Positions 18,243 to 27,021 of a stretch of 64,000 nucleotides of DNA are shown here, one piece after another. The stretch covers positions 62,001 through 126,000 of the forward strand of contig NZ_FOKA01000008.1 in the NCBI RefSeq assembly GCF_900111925.1, written 5' to 3'. The notes beneath the pieces were generated by a model, which saw only the letters and a program-made list of their open reading frames with translations, searched no databases and was not told the DNA's origin. The stretch's first letter is position 1. Every line of letters begins with the position of its first letter. Both the position numbers and the translations under genes were made by a program. This stretch comes from Cellulomonas marina. Lineage in GTDB: Bacteria > Actinomycetota > Actinomycetes > Actinomycetales > Cellulomonadaceae.

Positions 18243-18350
18243 GGGCGCCAGGGTAGGACCCGACCGGGCGCGGGGCCCCGGCTGCCCGCGGCGGACGCGC
18301 GGGCCCCGCGCTGCCCGTCCGACCGGGGGCGCCGCAGTAGGGTCGGCGCG

Positions 18351-19505
18351 ATGACCGACGACCTCGCCCCCGCCGTCCCCGACGCGTCCGCCCGGCCCGG
18401 GAGGCCGCGCGTCATGGTGCTGTTCGGCGGGCGCTCCGGCGAGCACGCGATCAGCTGCGTGACCGCCGGCGGCGTGCTGCGTGCCCTCGACCGGGAGCGG
18501 TACGACGTCCTGGCCGTCGGGATCACCCGCGACGGGCGCTGGGTCCTCGCCGACGACGACCCCGACCGCTGGGCGATCGACGGCGACCGGCTGCCCGAGG
18601 TGGAGGACACGGCGCGTCGGGTCCTGCTGCCGCAGGCGGTGGGGGACCGCAGCGTCCAGCTCCTCGAGGACCGGGCGGCCCCGCAGGACCTGGGCGCCGT
18701 GGACGTCGTGCTGCCGCTGCTGCACGGGCCGTTCGGGGAGGACGGGACGCTGCAGGGCCTGCTCGAGCTGGCGGACGTGCGGTACGTGGGGGCCGGCGTG
18801 CTGGCCTCGGCCGTCGGCATGGACAAGCACATGATGAAGCTCGTGCTCGCCGGGCACGGCCTGCCCGTCGGGCCGTTCCGCGTGCTGCTGCCCGGCGTGC
18901 TGGCCCGCGACCCGCAGGCCGCGCTGACGGCGGTGAAGGAGCTCGGGCTGCCGGTGTTCGTCAAGCCCGCACGGGCCGGCTCGAGCCTCGGCATCTCCCG
19001 GGTCGACGCCCTGGAGGACCTGCATGCGGCGGTCGCGGAGGCGCAGCGCCACGACCCGAAGGTCGTCGTCGAGGCGGCGGTCGTCGGGCGGGAGGTCGAG
19101 TGCGGGGTGCTGGGCGGCCGTGCGGGCGCGGCGCCGCGGACGTCGCTGCCGGGGGAGATCGTCGTCACCGGCGGCGGCCACGCCTTCTACGACTTCTCGG
19201 CCAAGTACCTGGACGAGGGCAATGTGCGGCTCGAGTGCCCGGCGGACCTGCCGGCCCACGTCGTCGAGCGGGTGCGGCAGGTGGCGGCGGAGGCGTTCGA
19301 GGCCGTGGGCTGCGAGGGTCTGGCGCGGGTGGACGTCTTCGTCACGCCGGACGACGACGTGGTCGTCAACGAGATCAACACGATGCCCGGCTTCACGCCG
19401 TTCTCCATGTACCCGCGCATGTGGGCCGCCAGCGGGCTGGACTACCCCGCGCTCGTCGACGAGCTGCTGGCGCTCGCGCTCGAGCGGCCCACCGGGCTGC
19501 GCTGA
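18351..19505 (+). CDS. ddl: D-alanine--D-alanine ligase
   Basis: This 384-residue ATP-grasp enzyme makes the D-Ala-D-Ala dipeptide for peptidoglycan. It shows VLFGGRSGEHAISCVTAGG near residue 25, LPLLHGPFGEDGTLQGLLEL, FVKPARAGSSLGISRV and the metal ligands in VNEINTMPGFTPFSMYPRMW. The active-site Tyr/Phe region SAKYLDEG suggests the D-Ala-D-Ala (Tyr-type) specificity, not D-lactate. TAGGGT (18338-18343) is 7 nt from ATG 18351, so the message is probably leaderless. Confidence 0.93.
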   Translation: MTDDLAPAVPDASARPGRPRVMVLFGGRSGEHAISCVTAGGVLRALDRERYDVLAVGITRDGRWVLADDDPDRWAIDGDRLPEVEDTARRVLLPQAVGDRSVQLLEDRAAPQDLGAVDVVLPLLHGPFGEDGTLQGLLELADVRYVGAGVLASAVGMDKHMMKLVLAGHGLPVGPFRVLLPGVLARDPQAALTAVKELGLPVFVKPARAGSSLGISRVDALEDLHAAVAEAQRHDPKVVVEAAVVGREVECGVLGGRAGAAPRTSLPGEIVVTGGGHAFYDFSAKYLDEGNVRLECPADLPAHVVERVRQVAAEAFEAVGCEGLARVDVFVTPDDDVVVNEINTMPGFTPFSMYPRMWAASGLDYPALVDELLALALERPTGLR

Positions 19506-19509
19506 GCGC

Positions 19510-19995
19510 TCAGACGCAGGAGCGCTCCACCTGCGTCCGGCTGACCGCGGGCCCGAGGTCGACGACGAAGGACGTCGAGCGATCCCCGGCGACGGCCGCC
19601 GGGACCTGGACCTCGACCGCCGGCGCACGCCCGTACGTCGTGAACGTCCAGGACCCGTCGTCGTCCTCGACGACGACCCAGTCGACGCTGCCGCCGTCGG
19701 GGGTCTCCAGGGTGACGCAGCGGTCCGTGGTCGGGCCGAGCGGTTCGACCCCGCACCGCAGGACGACCGCCGCCCGCGGGTCGCCCCACGCCGTGGTGGC
19801 CTGCGCGTCGGTGCGCTGCTGGACCAGGCCGTCGCCCAGGTCCTCCGGCAGCGCGAGGACGACCTCGGCGCAGACCGGGTCCGTCGCCTCGGGGCCTGCG
19901 GTCGTCGGGACGGTGGCCGCGCACCCGGCCAGGACGAGCACGAGGAGGCCGGCGCCCGCGGCGGCCCGGCGACGACGGGTCGGGGGGAGGGGCAC
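19510..19995 (-). CDS. DUF3515 lipoprotein
   Basis: The 161-residue protein has an Arg-rich n-region, a hydrophobic stretch and lipobox LAGC with cysteine 25, so it is a predicted lipoprotein. The remainder (VCAEVVLALPEDLGDGLVQQRTDAQATTAWGDP…AVVLRCGVEPLGPTTDRC) matches DUF3515, an actinobacterial family found between ddl and thiL, as here. Four cysteines after the lipobox could make disulfides. Function is unknown. TACCGT (20002-20007, minus strand) is 6 nt from GTG 19995. It ends 4 nt from the convergent ddl stop. Confidence 0.8.
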   Translation of the reverse strand: MPLPPTRRRRAAAGAGLLVLVLAGCAATVPTTAGPEATDPVCAEVVLALPEDLGDGLVQQRTDAQATTAWGDPRAAVVLRCGVEPLGPTTDRCVTLETPDGGSVDWVVVEDDDGSWTFTTYGRAPAVEVQVPAAVAGDRSTSFVVDLGPAVSRTQVERSCV

Positions 19996-20041
19996 GGGTC
20001 CACGGTAGCCGCGCCGGTAGCGTGGTCGGCGTGAGGACCCT

Positions 20042-21163
20042 GTGAGCGGCCCGGCGACGACCCCTGACGCCGACCCCGGAACCCGCGTGCGGGACCTCGA
20101 CGAGGAGGCGCTGCTGGCGGCGTTCGTGCCGCTGCTGCCCGTGGGCGACGCGACGCTCGTGCCGCCCGGGGACGACGCGGCGGTGGTGGCGGCCCCGGAC
20201 GGGCGGTTCGTCGTGACGACCGACGTGCTGGTCGAGGACCGGCACTTCCGCCGTCGGTGGTCGACCGGGCGGGACGTGGGCCGGCGTGCGGCGGTGCAGA
20301 ACCTCGCGGACGTCGCGGCGATGGGCGCCCGGCCCACGGCGGTCGTCGTGGCGCTCGCCGTGCCGTCGGACCTGCCGGTGGCGTGGGTCGTCGGCCTGGC
20401 GCAGGGGCTGGCCGACGTGTGCGCCCCGCTGGGTGTCGGGGTCGTCGGGGGCGACCTGTCGGGCGGCGACGCCGTCGTCGTGTCGGTCGCGGCGCACGGG
20501 GACCTGGAGGGGCGCCCGCCGGTGCGCCGCTCGGGTGCCCGGCCCGGTGACGTCGTCGCCCACGCCGGCCGGTGCGGCCGCTCGGCGGCGGGGCTCGCGC
20601 TGCTCACCGCCCACGACGCCGGGTGGTCGGGCCCGGGCTCCGCGGCGGGCCCGGGCGCGGACGACGAGCTCGTCGCCGCGTTCCTGCGGCCGGAGGCGCC
20701 CCTCGGGGCCGGGGCGGCGGCGGCCAGGGCCGGGGCGACGGCGATGCTCGACGTCTCCGACGGGCTGCTGCGCGACGCGGGGCGGCTCGCGCGGGCGTCG
20801 GGGGTGCTCGTCGACCTCGACGCGCCCGCCGTCGCCTTCGCCGCGGAGCGGGCGCGGCTCGCGCCGGTGGCGGCCGCGCTGGGCGTCGACGTCGACGCCT
20901 GGCTGCTCACCGGCGGCGAGGACCACGGCCTGCTCGCGACCTTCCCGTCGGGCGTCGCGCTGCCCGAGCCGTTCCGCGCGGTGGGCCGGGTGCGACCCAT
21001 GGCCGACGCGTCCGCCGACGCGTCCGCCGGCACGGCGACCGGCGCGCGCGTCCTCGTCGCCGGGAGCCCTCCCCACGTCACGGGCACCGGCTGGGACCAC
21101 TTCGCACGGGGCGTGCCCGCGGCCGGTCCCTCGTCGGGCGGGGCCGGTCAGCCGCGGCGGTAG
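20042..21163 (+). CDS. thiL: thiamine-monophosphate kinase
   Basis: The 373-residue enzyme phosphorylates thiamine phosphate to the diphosphate cofactor. ThiL landmarks are PPGDDAAVV near residue 40, TTDVLVEDRHFRRRW, QNLADVAAMGARPTAVVVAL, VVGGDLSGGD and LDVSDGLLRDAGRLA, ending in GGEDHGLLATFP. A TAGCGT -10 at 20018-20023 and AGGA at 20034-20037 precede GTG 20042. The last 16 bp overlap the convergent GNAT gene. Confidence 0.9.
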   Translation: MSGPATTPDADPGTRVRDLDEEALLAAFVPLLPVGDATLVPPGDDAAVVAAPDGRFVVTTDVLVEDRHFRRRWSTGRDVGRRAAVQNLADVAAMGARPTAVVVALAVPSDLPVAWVVGLAQGLADVCAPLGVGVVGGDLSGGDAVVVSVAAHGDLEGRPPVRRSGARPGDVVAHAGRCGRSAAGLALLTAHDAGWSGPGSAAGPGADDELVAAFLRPEAPLGAGAAAARAGATAMLDVSDGLLRDAGRLARASGVLVDLDAPAVAFAAERARLAPVAAALGVDVDAWLLTGGEDHGLLATFPSGVALPEPFRAVGRVRPMADASADASAGTATGARVLVAGSPPHVTGTGWDHFARGVPAAGPSSGGAGQPRR

Positions 21164-21672
21164 CGGACCTCGAGGAGGTCGGAGCCGCCGATCTCCTCGT
21201 AGCGCTCGACGCCGTCGGGGTGGAAGCCGTGCCGGCGGTAGAACTTCTGCGCGCGCTCGTTCTGCTGGAGCACCCACAGGCTCATCGGGACGTCCCCGGC
21301 GGAGCCGACGACCGCCCGCATGAGGTCGCGCGCGATGCCGTGGCCCCAGCGGCCCGGGTCGAGGTACATGGAGTAGATCTCGCGCTCGTGGCGACGCGCG
21401 TCCTCGTCGCGGCTCGGGCCGACGCTGGCGAAGCCGGCGACCTCGCCGCCCACCTCCGCGACCCAGTGCTCGACGTCGTCCGCCGCGGCCCGCTCGAGGT
21501 AGACGGTCCAGGTCCGGGCCTTGTCCACCGGGTCGAGCGCGGACAGGAACGCCGCGGGCACGATGTGCCCGTACGCCTCCTGCCAGGAGCGCACGTGGAC
21601 GGCGGCGATGGCGGCCGCGTCCGAGCGCACGGCCGGGCGGACGGTGACCTCGTCGAGCTCCTCCTCGGGCAT
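21148..21672 (-). CDS. GNAT-family N-acetyltransferase
   Basis: The 174-residue protein has an N-terminal VTVRPAVRSDAAAIAAVHVRSWQEAYGHIVP segment and the acetyl-CoA loop YLDPGRWGHGIARDLM (RxxGxG/A type) near residues 105-120, followed by LWVLQQNERAQKFYRRHGFHPDG. These are the four GNAT motifs in order. The acceptor is unknown. An in-frame GTG 18 nt upstream exists; I chose MPEEEL for length. It overlaps the end of thiL tail to tail. Confidence 0.8.
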   Translation of the reverse strand: MPEEELDEVTVRPAVRSDAAAIAAVHVRSWQEAYGHIVPAAFLSALDPVDKARTWTVYLERAAADDVEHWVAEVGGEVAGFASVGPSRDEDARRHEREIYSMYLDPGRWGHGIARDLMRAVVGSAGDVPMSLWVLQQNERAQKFYRRHGFHPDGVERYEEIGGSDLLEVRYRRG

Positions 21673-21801
21673 GGCCACACCATGCCACACCCGCCGCCGC
21701 GGGTCAGGTGCGTCCGCAGGTCACCGCGCCGGACGGCCGGAAGAGGACGCGCACCCGCGGCCACGTCGCCGTCGAGCGCGCCGGGCACGGCCGGGGGACG
21801 A

Positions 21802-21835
21802 CGAGAGCCCGTGGGTCAGGACCCACGGGCTCTCG
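21802..21835 (-). terminator. terminator downstream of rpmB
   Basis: A perfect 15-bp stem (21802-21816 with 21821-21835) is closed by CAGG, 36 nt beyond the rpmB stop. It would separate rpmB from the GNAT gene. Confidence 0.8.
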
Positions 21836-21870
21836 ACGGAGGGGTGCCGGACGGTACCGGCCGGGCGGCG

Positions 21871-22062
21871 TCAGACCGCGCGCTGGACCTTGCCGGCCTT
21901 GAGGCAGGAGGTGCACACGTTGAGGCGCTTCGGCGTGCCGGCCACGACCGCGCGGACGCGCTGGATGTTCGGGTTCCAGCGCCGCTTCGTGCGCACGTGC
22001 GAGTGCGAGATGCTGTGCCCGAAGCTCGGGCCCTTGGCGCAGACGTCGCAGTTGGCAGCCAC
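21871..22062 (-). CDS. rpmB: 50S ribosomal protein L28
   Basis: The 63-residue L28 has two CxxC pairs, CDVCAKG near residue 5 and CTSCLKAGK near 51, so it is the zinc-binding (C+) form; actinobacteria often keep a second zinc-free, Zur-controlled copy elsewhere. The central RTKRRWNPNIQRVRA is the rRNA-binding stretch. GTG 22062 has a consensus AGGAG in front. It is transcribed away from recG with a leader of about 140 nt. Confidence 0.95.
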   Translation of the reverse strand: MAANCDVCAKGPSFGHSISHSHVRTKRRWNPNIQRVRAVVAGTPKRLNVCTSCLKAGKVQRAV

Positions 22063-22206
22063 GGTTCTCTCCTGGATGTGCTGGTCGAGCAGCCGGTGGC
22101 TGCCGGGTCGGGGTCGGCGCGGGGCTCCCGGCGGCGCCCAGACGAGGGGCCGGCGCGGGTGCCCGCAGGCACCGCTGGGTGCCCGGGTGGCCGGGCAACC
22201 GGTACA

Positions 22207-22212
22207 GACTAG
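22207..22212 (-). promoter_or_regulatory. candidate -10 element of rpmB
   Basis: TAGTCT on the minus strand, about 145 nt before the rpmB start, is the best TANNNT match in the 265-bp rpmB-recG divergent region. The overlapping plus-strand TACAGA might serve recG. No gene is seen in the rest of the region. Confidence 0.4.
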
Positions 22213-22326
22213 CCCATGGCCCGGACGGCGGGGAAACCGCGCGTGTCGGTGGCCGGTGCGACGATACGGCGGCGGCCGGACGCGCCGTCGCCCAGGTGGT
22301 GCGGGACGGTCGGGAGGAGGGCGCGG

Positions 22327-24612
22327 GTGCCGGGGTTGATCGTGGTGCACCAGCCGGACCGCCTGTCGATGTCCCTGACCCAGGCGGCCGGCAAGGCGCT
22401 GGTGCCGAGGCTCGAGCGGCTGGGGCTGGGCACGGTCGGGGACCTGCTGCGGCACTACCCGCGGCGGTACCTCGAGCCCAGCACGCTGACCGACATCGGC
22501 GCCCTCGCGACCGGCGAGCGCGTGACCATCGTCGCGGACGTCGAGCGCGTGCAGGGCCCGCGCCGCACGCGGACCGGGCTGTTCGTGCTGACGGCCTCGG
22601 TCACCGACGGCCGCGACCGGCTCGCCCTCACCTTCTTCGCCAAGCGCGAGGGGCCGCTGGCGTACCACGCGGCCCAGCTCGTGCCCGGCCGCCGGGGCAC
22701 CTTCAGCGGCCAGGTGAGCACGTGGCAGGACGGCCGCCAGCTCACGCACCCGACGTACGAGATGCTCGACGACGAGCAGGCCGAGGGCCGGGCCCGCGAG
22801 CGCGCGGGCTGGCCGGTCCCGCTGTACCCGCTCACGGCCAAGCTCGAGCAGCGCCACGTGCGCGACCTCGTCCACCAGGAGCTCACCGGGCTGGGGCCGT
22901 CCCACTTCCCGGACCTCCTGCCCGACGAGGTGCGGGCGCGGCGCGGGCTGCTCACGTGGGCCGAGACCGTCCACAAGGTGCACGAGCCGCACGAGGAGGC
23001 CGACTGGCGCGCGGCCCACCGGCGGCTGCGGTACCAGGAGGCGTTCGTGCTGCAGGCCGAGCTCGCGCGCCGGCGTGCCCGCGCGGCGGCCGAGGAGGCC
23101 GTCGCCCGTCCGCCGCGCGCCGGCGGGCTCCTCGAGGCCTTCGACGCCCGGCTGCCGTTCACCCTCACCGCCGGGCAGCGGGAGGTCGGCGCGGAGATCG
23201 CCGCCGAGCTGGCGCGGCCGGTGCCGATGCAGCGGCTCCTGCAGGGCGAGGTCGGGTCGGGCAAGACCGTGGTCGCCCTGCGGGCGATGCTGCAGGTGGT
23301 CGACGCGGGCGGGCAGGCGGCGCTGCTGGCGCCGACGGAGGTGCTGGCCGCGCAGCACGCGCGCTCCCTGCGGGCGATGCTGGGGGACCTGGCCGAGGGC
23401 GGCCTGCTGGGCGGCGCCGAGACGGCCACCCGCGTGGCGCTCCTCACCGGGTCGGCGTCCTCGGCGGCGCGGCGGGCGGCGCTGCTGGAGGCCGCGTCGG
23501 GCCAGGCGGGCATCGTCGTGGGGACGCACGCGCTGCTGTCCGACGTCGTGCAGTTCGCGGAGCTGGGCCTCGTCGTGGTCGACGAGCAGCACCGGTTCGG
23601 CGTCGAGCAGCGCGACCGGCTGCGGGCCAAGGCCGGCGGGCACCCGCACCTGCTCGTCATGACGGCGACGCCCATCCCGCGCACGGTGGCCATGACGGTG
23701 TTCGGCGACCTGGAGACGTCCGTGCTGCGGGAGGTGCCGGCCGGGCGCAGCGGGGTGCAGACCCACGTCGTGCCCGCCGGCCGGCCGACCTGGCTCGAGC
23801 GGACCTGGCGGCGGGTGCGCGAGGAGGTCGACGGCGGTGGTCGGGCGTACGTCGTGTGCGCGCGGATCGACCCGGACTCCGAGGCGGACCGGGACGCGGA
23901 CCTCGTCGTCGACCGGGCGGCACCCGGCGACGACGCCGGCGACGACGCCCTGCTCGACGACGACGGGGGTGCGCCCGCGGAGGCTCCCGCCCGCCCGCCG
24001 CTGCGGGCGGTCCTCGAGGTCGTCGAGGAGCTGCGGGCCCTCCCCGTCCTGGCCGGCGTGCCGGTCGGGACCCTGCACGGGCGGATGGCGCCGGAGGACA
24101 AGGAGCGGGCGCTCGCCGACTTCGCCTCCGGCCGGGTCCCGGTCCTCGTCTCCACGACGGTGGTCGAGGTCGGCGTCGACGTCCCGGAGGCGACCGTCAT
24201 GGTCGTCCTCGACGCGGACCGCTTCGGGGTGTCCCAGCTCCACCAGCTCCGCGGGCGCATCGGCCGCGGGTCGGCGCCGGGCGTGTGCCTGCTCGTCGCG
24301 CAGGTCGAGCCGGGCAGCCCGGCGGCCACCCGGCTGGAGACCCTCGAACGCACGACGGACGGCTTCGAGCTGGCCACGGTCGACCTCGGGCTGCGGCGGG
24401 AGGGCGACGTGCTCGGCGCGGCCCAGTCCGGCGCCTCGTCGTCGCTGCGGTTCCTGCGGGTCACCCGCGACGCCGAGGTCATCGAGCAGGCCCGCCAGGA
24501 CGCGCGGGAGGTCGTCGCCGAGGACCCCGAGCTGGAGCGCCACCCGCTCCTGCGCGAGGCGATCGAGGCCGAGCTGCGCGGGGACCGGGACGAGTTCCTC
24601 GACCGCACGTAG
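22327..24612 (+). CDS. recG: ATP-dependent DNA helicase RecG
   Basis: The 761-residue branch-migration helicase remodels stalled forks and Holliday junctions. The N-terminal wedge/OB domain includes LRHYPRRYLEPSTLTDIGALATGERVTIVADV. Helicase motifs follow: GEVGSGKTVVALRA (Walker A, near 310), APTEVLAAQHA, VVDEQHRFGVEQR (DExH), MTATPIPRT, TTVVEVGVDVPEATVMVV and QLRGRIGRG. An Asp-rich insert near residues 520-550 is not part of the family core. GTG 22327 was chosen for its GGAGGAGG Shine-Dalgarno (6-nt spacing); the frame is open back to ATG 22216, which has a weak leaderless-type TACAGA. Confidence 0.92.
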   Translation: MPGLIVVHQPDRLSMSLTQAAGKALVPRLERLGLGTVGDLLRHYPRRYLEPSTLTDIGALATGERVTIVADVERVQGPRRTRTGLFVLTASVTDGRDRLALTFFAKREGPLAYHAAQLVPGRRGTFSGQVSTWQDGRQLTHPTYEMLDDEQAEGRARERAGWPVPLYPLTAKLEQRHVRDLVHQELTGLGPSHFPDLLPDEVRARRGLLTWAETVHKVHEPHEEADWRAAHRRLRYQEAFVLQAELARRRARAAAEEAVARPPRAGGLLEAFDARLPFTLTAGQREVGAEIAAELARPVPMQRLLQGEVGSGKTVVALRAMLQVVDAGGQAALLAPTEVLAAQHARSLRAMLGDLAEGGLLGGAETATRVALLTGSASSAARRAALLEAASGQAGIVVGTHALLSDVVQFAELGLVVVDEQHRFGVEQRDRLRAKAGGHPHLLVMTATPIPRTVAMTVFGDLETSVLREVPAGRSGVQTHVVPAGRPTWLERTWRRVREEVDGGGRAYVVCARIDPDSEADRDADLVVDRAAPGDDAGDDALLDDDGGAPAEAPARPPLRAVLEVVEELRALPVLAGVPVGTLHGRMAPEDKERALADFASGRVPVLVSTTVVEVGVDVPEATVMVVLDADRFGVSQLHQLRGRIGRGSAPGVCLLVAQVEPGSPAATRLETLERTTDGFELATVDLGLRREGDVLGAAQSGASSSLRFLRVTRDAEVIEQARQDAREVVAEDPELERHPLLREAIEAELRGDRDEFLDRT

Positions 24613-24685
24613 GTCCGCCGGCGTCCGGTCGTGGAGGGGCCGTGCGGCGGACGGACCGCACCGAACCCGCGGCTACCCTCGCTGC

Positions 24686-25375
24686 GTGGCCGCCCCCGTC
24701 GTCAGCGCGCAGGACCTGCTCGTCGGGTACGGCGGGGCACCCGTGTGCGCGCCGGTGACGTTCGCGCTGCACCCGGGCCGGGCGGTCGCCCTGGTCGGCG
24801 CGAACGGCTCGGGCAAGTCCACGGTGCTGCGCGCGGTCGTCGGCCTGCTCACGCCGGCGGGCGGCACGCTGCGGGTGCTCGGCGCCCCCGTCGACGAGCG
24901 GTCCGTCGAGACCCGGCGGCAGGTGTCCGCCGTCCTCGACGACGACGCGTGGTTCCCCGCGCTGACCGTCGCCGAGCACCTGTTCCTCACCGCGCGCGGT
25001 CACGGCGTGCGCGGGGCGCAGGACCTCGTGGCGGAGCTGCTCGCGGAGTTCGGCCTCACCGAGCACGCGGCCGCGCTGCCCGTGGCCCTCTCGTCCGGGC
25101 AGCGGCGCCGCCTCCTCCTGGCCGCCGGGCTCGTGCGGCCGCGCTCGCTGCTCGTGCTCGACGAGCCCGAGCAGCGCCTCGACGTGCGGATGCGCACGCG
25201 CCTGGCCGAGCGGCTCGTCGCGGAGAAGCGGGCCGGTGGCGCCGTGCTGCTCGCCACCCACGACCCCGTGCTGCTGCGCGCCGTTGCGGACCGTGCCGTG
25301 CTCGTCGCCGACGACGAGACCCGCGTCCTGCCGCCGGCCGCCGCGGCGGACCTCATCGCCCGGGCGGACGTGTGA
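24686..25375 (+). CDS. ABC transporter ATP-binding protein (partner of the DUF6297 protein)
   Basis: The 229-residue nucleotide-binding domain has Walker A GANGSGKST near residue 40, the signature LSSGQRRRL near 138, Walker B LLVLDEP and switch histidine in LLATHD. The Q-loop region has 'DDDA' in place of the usual Q, and Walker B is followed by EQRLD. TACCCT (24674-24679) is 6 nt from GTG 24686, suggesting a leaderless start. Its stop overlaps the DUF6297 gene, and the pair probably forms an exporter of unknown cargo. Confidence 0.85.
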   Translation: MAAPVVSAQDLLVGYGGAPVCAPVTFALHPGRAVALVGANGSGKSTVLRAVVGLLTPAGGTLRVLGAPVDERSVETRRQVSAVLDDDAWFPALTVAEHLFLTARGHGVRGAQDLVAELLAEFGLTEHAAALPVALSSGQRRRLLLAAGLVRPRSLLVLDEPEQRLDVRMRTRLAERLVAEKRAGGAVLLATHDPVLLRAVADRAVLVADDETRVLPPAAAADLIARADV

Positions 25376-27021
25376 GCGCCGGGCCGGTGGTGCACCCCGG
25401 GCCGCCGGGCGCGGTGCCCACGGCGCGGGACGTGCGGCGCTACACGACGCGCGCCGGCAACGCCCGTGGCGGTGCGTCCTTCGGGGAGCTGCTGGGGGAC
25501 GTGTACTATGCCGTGGTGCTCACGGCGATCGCCGTCGGCATGGCGCTCGGCGTGGCCGGTGCCCTGCGGACGGGCCTGCCCCCGGTCACGGCGGCGCCGG
25601 TGGCGGGCCTGAGCCTGCCGGCGCTCGTGGTCGCGGTGGTCGTCGCCCTGGGCGGGGCGCTGGTGCAGCTCGCCGGGCGGCTCGGGCCCGTGGGCGTGGG
25701 TGGTGCGGAGGCCGCCTGGTGGCTGCCGCTGCCCGTCGACCGCCGTGGGCTGCTGCGGCCCGCCGCGCGCCGCCCACCGGTGCTGGCCGCGCTCGTGGGC
25801 GGCGTGGTCGTGGGCGTGCTCGACGCGGGCCTGGCGTCCGCCTCGAGGGACCGGCTCCTGCGGACGGTGCCCGCGGCGGCGCTGGCGGCGGCCGCGCTCG
25901 TCCTCGCCGCGGCGCTCGCGCAGACGGCCGGGGCGTCCCGGCGCCTCATCGCTCGGACCGGCGAGGTCGTGGTCGCGGCGGTGCCGGTCGCGGCGCTCGT
26001 CGCCGCGCTCGCGGGTGCGCGCGTGGCGGCGGTCCCGACACCGCCGTGGGCGGCCGTCGGGGCGCTGGGCGCGCTCGTCGTCGTCCTGGCGCTCGTCGTC
26101 GACGGCCGCCTGGACCGGGTGCCGGGCCGCGCCCTGCGCGAGAGCGGCTCGCTGACCACGCAGGCGGTCGGCGCGCTCGTGTCCCTGGACTCGCGGGAGC
26201 TGGGCCGCGTGCTGACGGAGGGCGCGGCGCGGCCCCGGCGGCGGCGCTGGGTGCCCTTCGCCACGGTCCGCGGGCCGGCCTCGGCGCTCGTGACCGCCGA
26301 CCTCGTGGTGCTGCGGCGCTCCCCGCGGCACCTCGTGCAGCTCGCGGTGAGCGCCTGCGTGCCGTTCCTCGTCACGCTGGTGCCCGGGCTGGCGGGTCCG
26401 GCGGCCGTCCTGCTCGCGCTATTCGGCGCGGGCCTCGTGGCGACGAGCGCGACCGCCGAGGGGGCGCGCCGCGCCGAGATGGTGCCGGTCCTCGACCGGC
26501 TCCTCCCGCTGCCCGCGACGACGGTGCGGCGGCTGCGGATGGTCGTGCCCGCCGTGGCGATGCTTCCCTGGACCCTCGTCGCCTTCGCCGCGGTCGGCCG
26601 GTGGACGGGCGAGCCCGTCGGCTGGCTGGCGCTGGCCGTGGCGGCGACGCCCGTCTGGGCGGCCGCCGCCGTGCGGGGCGCGTACCGCCCGAGCCCCGAC
26701 TGGGGCGCGCCGCTCGTCTCGACGCCCGCCGGAGCGGTGCCCACCGGGGTCGCGGCGGTCGTCGCGCGCGGCCCGGACGTCGTCGTCCTCGGCCTGCTGC
26801 CCGTCGCGGTGACGCTGCTCGTCGGCGAGGTGCACACGCTCGCGCTCACCGCGCAGGCGACGGCGGCGGTCGTCGCGGTCGCAGTGGCGTCGAGCACCGA
26901 CACGCGCACCCTGCTCGAGCGGCTCTCCGACGCGGCCGAGCCGGCGGGCGGCGGGTCGGGCCCGGCCGGCTCCCCGGGTGCTGCTCCGGGCGGCCCGGCG
27001 CTCACCGGGCGGGTCCGGTGA
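25372..27021 (+). CDS. DUF6297 membrane protein (ABC transporter permease-like)
   Basis: The 549-residue polytopic protein has about twelve hydrophobic helices in Ala/Val/Leu-rich sequence, beginning with YYAVVLTAIAVGMALGVAGA near residue 45. The segment AWWLPLPVDRRGLLRPA and the later MVPVLDRLLPLPATTVRRLRM match the layout of the actinobacterial DUF6297 family, which accompanies an ABC ATPase. The overlap GTGA with the ATPase gene and GTGA with rsmD places it in the middle of a tight operon. Cargo is unknown. Confidence 0.75.
   Translation: MSAGPVVHPGPPGAVPTARDVRRYTTRAGNARGGASFGELLGDVYYAVVLTAIAVGMALGVAGALRTGLPPVTAAPVAGLSLPALVVAVVVALGGALVQLAGRLGPVGVGGAEAAWWLPLPVDRRGLLRPAARRPPVLAALVGGVVVGVLDAGLASASRDRLLRTVPAAALAAAALVLAAALAQTAGASRRLIARTGEVVVAAVPVAALVAALAGARVAAVPTPPWAAVGALGALVVVLALVVDGRLDRVPGRALRESGSLTTQAVGALVSLDSRELGRVLTEGAARPRRRRWVPFATVRGPASALVTADLVVLRRSPRHLVQLAVSACVPFLVTLVPGLAGPAAVLLALFGAGLVATSATAEGARRAEMVPVLDRLLPLPATTVRRLRMVVPAVAMLPWTLVAFAAVGRWTGEPVGWLALAVAATPVWAAAAVRGAYRPSPDWGAPLVSTPAGAVPTGVAAVVARGPDVVVLGLLPVAVTLLVGEVHTLALTAQATAAVVAVAVASSTDTRTLLERLSDAAEPAGGGSGPAGSPGAAPGGPALTGRVR

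Noticed and set aside
16953-20003. One continuous minus-strand open frame of about 1000 codons
   Set aside because: Only 16953-18242 encodes a protein family (trans-sulfuration enzyme); the remainder is antisense to ddl and thiL neighbours and lacks motifs.
22063-22326. DAK-domain kinase gene expected between rpmB and recG in many actinobacteria
   Set aside because: Only 265 bp separate the two genes and no fragment of that family was seen, so the gene is simply absent here.
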